The translations under genes were made by a program, and so were the position numbers. Of a stretch of 64,000 nt of DNA, positions 61,195 through 64,000 are shown one piece after another. This stretch comes from Microbacterium limosum (GTDB lineage Bacteria; Actinomycetota; Actinomycetes; Actinomycetales; Microbacteriaceae). The notes under the pieces were generated by a model that ran no database searches, was not told where the DNA came from, and was given only the letters and a program-made list of their open reading frames with translations. The DNA lies in the NCBI RefSeq assembly GCF_036324365.1, contig NZ_CP137080.1:558001-622000 (forward strand). Reading direction: 5' to 3'. Each line of letters begins with the position of its first letter. Within the stretch, counting starts at the first letter, position 1.

Positions 61195-61584
61195 GTGAGC
61201 GCGTTCAAGATCGCCGAGGCGGCCCGGCTGCTGGGTGTCAGTGACGACACGGTGCGTCGCTGGGTGGACGCGGGCGTGCTGCCCACGACGGGAAGCTCAC
61301 CCGCGCAGATCCCGGGCGACGCCCTCGCGGCGCGCGCCGTGGAGCTCGCCCGCGCGGCCGCCGACCCGGCCGACCGGCTCTCGAGCGCCCGCAACCGGTT
61401 CGTCGGGCTCGTGACGCGCCTGCAGGTGGACGGCGTGATGGCGCAGGTCGACATCCAGGCGGGGCCGCATCGGGTGGTCTCGCTGATGTCCGCCGAGGCG
61501 GTGCGCGAGCTCGGTCTCGAGGTCGGTGCGCTCGCCACCGCCGTGGTCAAGGCCACGACGGTGATCGTGGAGACGCCGAAGTGA
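61195..61584 (+). CDS. HTH (MerR/excisionase-like) and Mop/TOBE domain molybdate-responsive protein
   Basis: 129 residues in two parts: an N-terminal DNA-binding helix-turn-helix (KIAEAARLLGVSDDTVRRWVDAGVLP) and a C-terminal Mop domain (RNRFVGLVTRLQVDGVMAQVDIQAGPHRVVSLMSAEAV) like those that bind molybdate. Overlapping modA (GTGA), it heads hth-mop-modABC and is probably a molybdate-sensing regulator, functionally like ModE but of different build. GTG is 6 bases after TATCAT (61183-61188). Confidence 0.87.
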   Translation: MSAFKIAEAARLLGVSDDTVRRWVDAGVLPTTGSSPAQIPGDALAARAVELARAAADPADRLSSARNRFVGLVTRLQVDGVMAQVDIQAGPHRVVSLMSAEAVRELGLEVGALATAVVKATTVIVETPK

Positions 61585-62366
61585 GCCCTCCGCGTGCCCT
61601 CGGCGTCGTCGCCGCGCTCGCCGGCGTGGGCGTCGCGCTCGCCGCATGCGGGTCGGCCGGGGAGCCCCGGGCGGGGGGAGCGGATGCCGCGGCATCCGGA
61701 GCGCAGGTCGAGCTGACGGTCTTCGCCGCCGCGTCGCTGCAGGGCTCGTTCGACGAGATCGCCCGGCTCTTCGAGGCCGAGAACCCGGGTATCGACGTCC
61801 GGCCGATCGTCTACGACGGATCGAGCACGCTCGCGGCGCAGATCGTCGAGGGAGCGCCGGCCGACGTGTTCGCGGCGGCCGACGAGGCCACGATGGCCGG
61901 CATCGGCGACCTCGCGACGACGACCGACGTCTTCGCGACGAACACCCTCGTCGTCGCCGTTCCGGAGGGGAATCCCGGCGACGTGCAGAGCATCGGCGAC
62001 CTGGGCGACCCGCAGCGCACCGTCGTGCTCTGCGCGCCGGAGGTGCCCTGCGGCGCCGCGGCCGAACGGCTCCTGGCGGGTGCCGGCGTCCGGGTGGACG
62101 CGGCCAGCTACGAGCAGAACGTCGCCGCCGTGCTGACCAAGGTGGCCGCCGATGAGGCGGATGCCGGGCTCGTCTATGCGACGGACGTCTCGGGGCGGCC
62201 CGTCGAGAGCTTCGTCCCCGAGGGCGCCGCGGAGGTCGTGAACCGCTATCCCATCGCGCCCCTCGAAGGATCCGCCGACCCCGCTGCCGCAGAGGCGTTC
62301 GTCGCGTTCGTCGTGTCCGGGCCGGGGCGTGCCGTGCTCGAGGACCGCGGGTTCGGAGCGCCGTGA
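61581..62366 (+). CDS. modA: Molybdate-binding lipoprotein of the ABC importer
   Basis: 261 residues. Signal peptide with lipobox ALAAC (Cys at about residue 18), then a ModA fold: LTVFAAASLQGSFDEIARLFEAENPG, YDGSSTLAAQIVEGAPADVFAAADEATM and the later SYEQNVAAVLTKVAADEADAGLVYATD. Serines and Tyr in these segments match the oxyanion site. GTG start inside the preceding stop. Confidence 0.93.
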   Translation: MSPPRALGVVAALAGVGVALAACGSAGEPRAGGADAAASGAQVELTVFAAASLQGSFDEIARLFEAENPGIDVRPIVYDGSSTLAAQIVEGAPADVFAAADEATMAGIGDLATTTDVFATNTLVVAVPEGNPGDVQSIGDLGDPQRTVVLCAPEVPCGAAAERLLAGAGVRVDAASYEQNVAAVLTKVAADEADAGLVYATDVSGRPVESFVPEGAAEVVNRYPIAPLEGSADPAAAEAFVAFVVSGPGRAVLEDRGFGAP

Positions 62367-63178
62367 CCGATCCGTCGCACCGCCCCGCCGGGGGGACCCT
62401 CCCCCCGGTCCTCGTCGTCCCCGCGCTCCTCGGCCTCGCGCTGCTCGTCGTGCCGCTGGGAGCGCTCGTCGGCCGCGTGGAGTGGTCGACCCTCTGGGCG
62501 GACGTGGCCGCGCCGGCCTCCGTCGACGCCCTCGTCCTGTCCCTCGTGACGGGGCTGATCGCCACCACCGTCTGCACGGTTCTGGGGGTGCCGCTCGCCC
62601 TCGTGATCGCCCGCGCCCGTCCGAGACTCGCCGGCGTGCTGCGGGTGCTCGTGACCGTGCCGCTGGTGCTGCCTCCCATGGTCGGCGGCGTGGCCCTGCT
62701 GTTCCTGTTCGGTCGCAGCAGCCCCGTGGGCGAGGCGCTGGCGCTGTGGGGCATCTCGCTGCCGTTCACGACGGCGGCCGTCGTCCTCGCCCAGGTCTTC
62801 GTCGCGCTGCCGTTCCTCGTCCTGGCGGTCGAGGGGTCGCTGCGGACGGCGGGGGTCGAGCACGAGCACACGGCCGCGACGCTCGGCGCGGGGCGGTGGC
62901 GCACCCTCTGGCGGGTCACGCTGCCGCTGGCCGCGCCCGGCCTGCTGGCGGGCGTCATCCTGTGCTTCGCGCGCGCGATCGGCGAGTTCGGTGCCACGGC
63001 GCTCTTCGCCGGCAATTCCCCGGGTCAGACCCAGACGATGCCGCTCGCGATCTACACGGCGTTCAACGGCGCGGGGGTCGGGCAGGGCACCGCCGTGGCC
63101 CTGTCGCTGCTGCTGCTGGTGACCTCGCTCGTCGTGCTCCTGCTCGTGCGGGGCTGGCGAGAGGGGGCGCCGCGATGA
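62363..63178 (+). CDS. modB: Molybdate ABC transporter permease
   Basis: 271 residues with five to six membrane helices. The permease loop VEHEHTAATLGAGRWRTLWRVTLPLAAPGLLAG contacts ModC, and the GEFGATALFAGNSPGQTQTMPLAIYTAFNG segment is characteristic of ModB. GTG overlaps the modA stop; the stop overlaps the modC ATG. Confidence 0.95.
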   Translation: MTDPSHRPAGGTLPPVLVVPALLGLALLVVPLGALVGRVEWSTLWADVAAPASVDALVLSLVTGLIATTVCTVLGVPLALVIARARPRLAGVLRVLVTVPLVLPPMVGGVALLFLFGRSSPVGEALALWGISLPFTTAAVVLAQVFVALPFLVLAVEGSLRTAGVEHEHTAATLGAGRWRTLWRVTLPLAAPGLLAGVILCFARAIGEFGATALFAGNSPGQTQTMPLAIYTAFNGAGVGQGTAVALSLLLLVTSLVVLLLVRGWREGAPR

Positions 63179-64000
63179 CCGGCGCGACGCTCGATGCCGA
63201 CGTCGTCGTGGCGCGCAGGGGCTTCCGGCTCGAGGTGCGTGTGACCGCGGGCGCGGGCGAGGTGATCGCCGTGATGGGACCGAGCGGCGCGGGCAAGTCG
63301 ACGCTTCTCGCGGCGGTCGCGGGGCTTGCGCGGCTCACCGAGGGGCGGGTGCGGATCGGCGGGAAGGACGTGGCCCGCGCGCCGCGACCGCGAGGCCGCG
63401 GGCGCGGGATGCACATGCGGCCCGCGCAGCGCGGGGCGGTGCTGCTCGGTCAGGAACCGCGGCTGTTCCCCCACATGAGCGCACGCGAGAACGTCGCCTT
63501 CGGTCCGCGGGCGCAGGGCATCGGTCGCAGCGTCGCCCTCGGGGAGGCCGACGACTGGCTGTGGCGCGTGGGGATGCCGGGGGTGGGGGACAAGCGCCCG
63601 GCACAGCTCTCCGGCGGCCAGCAGCAGCGGGTCGCGATCGCACGGGCGCTCGCGACCGCACCGCAGGTCCTGCTCCTCGACGAGCCCCTCACCTCGCTGG
63701 ATCCGGAGACGGCGGCCGACATCCGCGCGATGATGCACGAGCAGCTGATGCTCACCCGCTCGACGGCGGTCATCGTCACGCACGACGCCGTGGATGCCGC
63801 GGCTCTCGCCTCGAGGCTCCTCCTCGTCGAGGAGGGTCGGGTGACGCAGGAGGGAACCGTGCGCGAGGTCCTGCGCGCCCCGGCGACCCGCTTCGCATCG
63901 ACGATCGCGGGACTCAACCGCGTCGTAGGCGTCGCCGACGGGCGCATGTGGCGAGCGGGTCGGGAGCCCGAGGTGCTGATCGAGGGGCCGGCGCCGTCCC
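63175..64000 (+). CDS. modC: Molybdate ABC transporter ATP-binding protein, 5' part (runs off the window)
   Basis: The frame is open from the ATG at 63175, which overlaps the modB stop, to the right edge (275 codons). Walker A MGPSGAGKSTLL, Q loop LGQEPRLFPHMSARENVAFG, signature LSGGQQQRVAIARAL, Walker B VLLLDEPLTSLD and the switch histidine in VIVTHD are all present. Near the edge a TOBE-like segment begins (RVVGVADGRMW). It energises ModAB. Confidence 0.95.
   Translation, partial: MTGATLDADVVVARRGFRLEVRVTAGAGEVIAVMGPSGAGKSTLLAAVAGLARLTEGRVRIGGKDVARAPRPRGRGRGMHMRPAQRGAVLLGQEPRLFPHMSARENVAFGPRAQGIGRSVALGEADDWLWRVGMPGVGDKRPAQLSGGQQQRVAIARALATAPQVLLLDEPLTSLDPETAADIRAMMHEQLMLTRSTAVIVTHDAVDAAALASRLLLVEEGRVTQEGTVREVLRAPATRFASTIAGLNRVVGVADGRMWRAGREPEVLIEGPAPS

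Overview
The window is 64 kb of high-GC (about 70%) chromosomal DNA. GTG starts, four-base ATGA/GTGA overlaps, TANNNT -10 boxes close to start codons, the gene families and the tRNA-Trp/secE/nusG/rplKA and rplJL blocks all point to an actinobacterium of the family Microbacteriaceae, most likely Microbacterium or a close relative. This is inferred from style and synteny; no 16S gene or database match was available. I see no prophage, CRISPR array or insertion sequence. The region reads as ordinary chromosome with a few decayed or mosaic loci.

Layout. 1-9.4 kb: pentose catabolism, with the end of a LacI regulator, araD-araB-araA, a ROK repressor (xylR), xylA-xylB and an aldose 1-epimerase. 9.4-12.1 kb: a probable small structured RNA resembling the actinobacterial 6C RNA, an inositol monophosphatase, a membrane-anchored M23 peptidase, tRNA-Thr(GGT) and tRNA-Met(CAT). 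12.2-13.9 kb: a secreted glycoside hydrolase. 14.1-16.4 kb: an arsenic locus (divergent ArsO-like flavoprotein and arsR-aquaglyceroporin) that shows decay: an amber codon removes the Cys-rich tail of the flavoprotein, and the next gene, probably arsN, survives only as a stub. 16.8-21.7 kb: K+ channel, TauE/SafE exporter, HadA/HadB-like dehydratase pair, murB and an aspartate aminotransferase. 21.8-26.5 kb: the glyoxylate shunt (malate synthase, isocitrate lyase) with its RamB-type regulator. 26.5-33.3 kb: a GABA/putrescine cluster (PucR, gabT, two aldehyde dehydrogenases) in which a putrescine-oxidase-like gene and a permease have been fused by deletion into a pseudogene.

33.4-36.2 kb: tRNA-Trp, secE, nusG, rplK, rplA. 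36.4-42.1 kb: LysE/LysG exporter pair, a quinone-oxidoreductase-like MDR enzyme, a DHA2 efflux pump with its MarR, and a lone YqaJ-type nuclease. 42.2-43.4 kb: an L10-leader attenuator and rplJ-rplL. 43.5-48.3 kb: a LacI-regulated sugar ABC importer with no ATPase or hydrolase gene of its own. 48.4-52.0 kb: DUF3105/DUF305 membrane proteins, a Bcr/CflA-type drug exporter and a PAP2 phosphatase. 52.0-64.0 kb: a molybdenum region: an FdhF/YdeP-type molybdoenzyme, an NAD(P)-binding/DUF2867 protein, cofactor genes (mog/moaB, moaE, moaD, mobA fusion, moaC, moeA, moeB-rhodanese), an HTH-Mop protein and modABC, with modC running off the right edge. moaA is not in the window.

How it fits together. Arabinose and xylose would be isomerised and phosphorylated to xylulose-5-phosphate. 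Acetate or fatty-acid carbon would be handled by aceA/glcB under RamB. GABA would pass through gabT and the gabD pair to succinate. The molybdenum block would import molybdate, build the cofactor and serve the molybdoenzyme next to it. Two patterns recur across the window: TANNNT boxes 6-8 bases before start codons (probable leaderless transcripts) and long perfect inverted repeats between genes.
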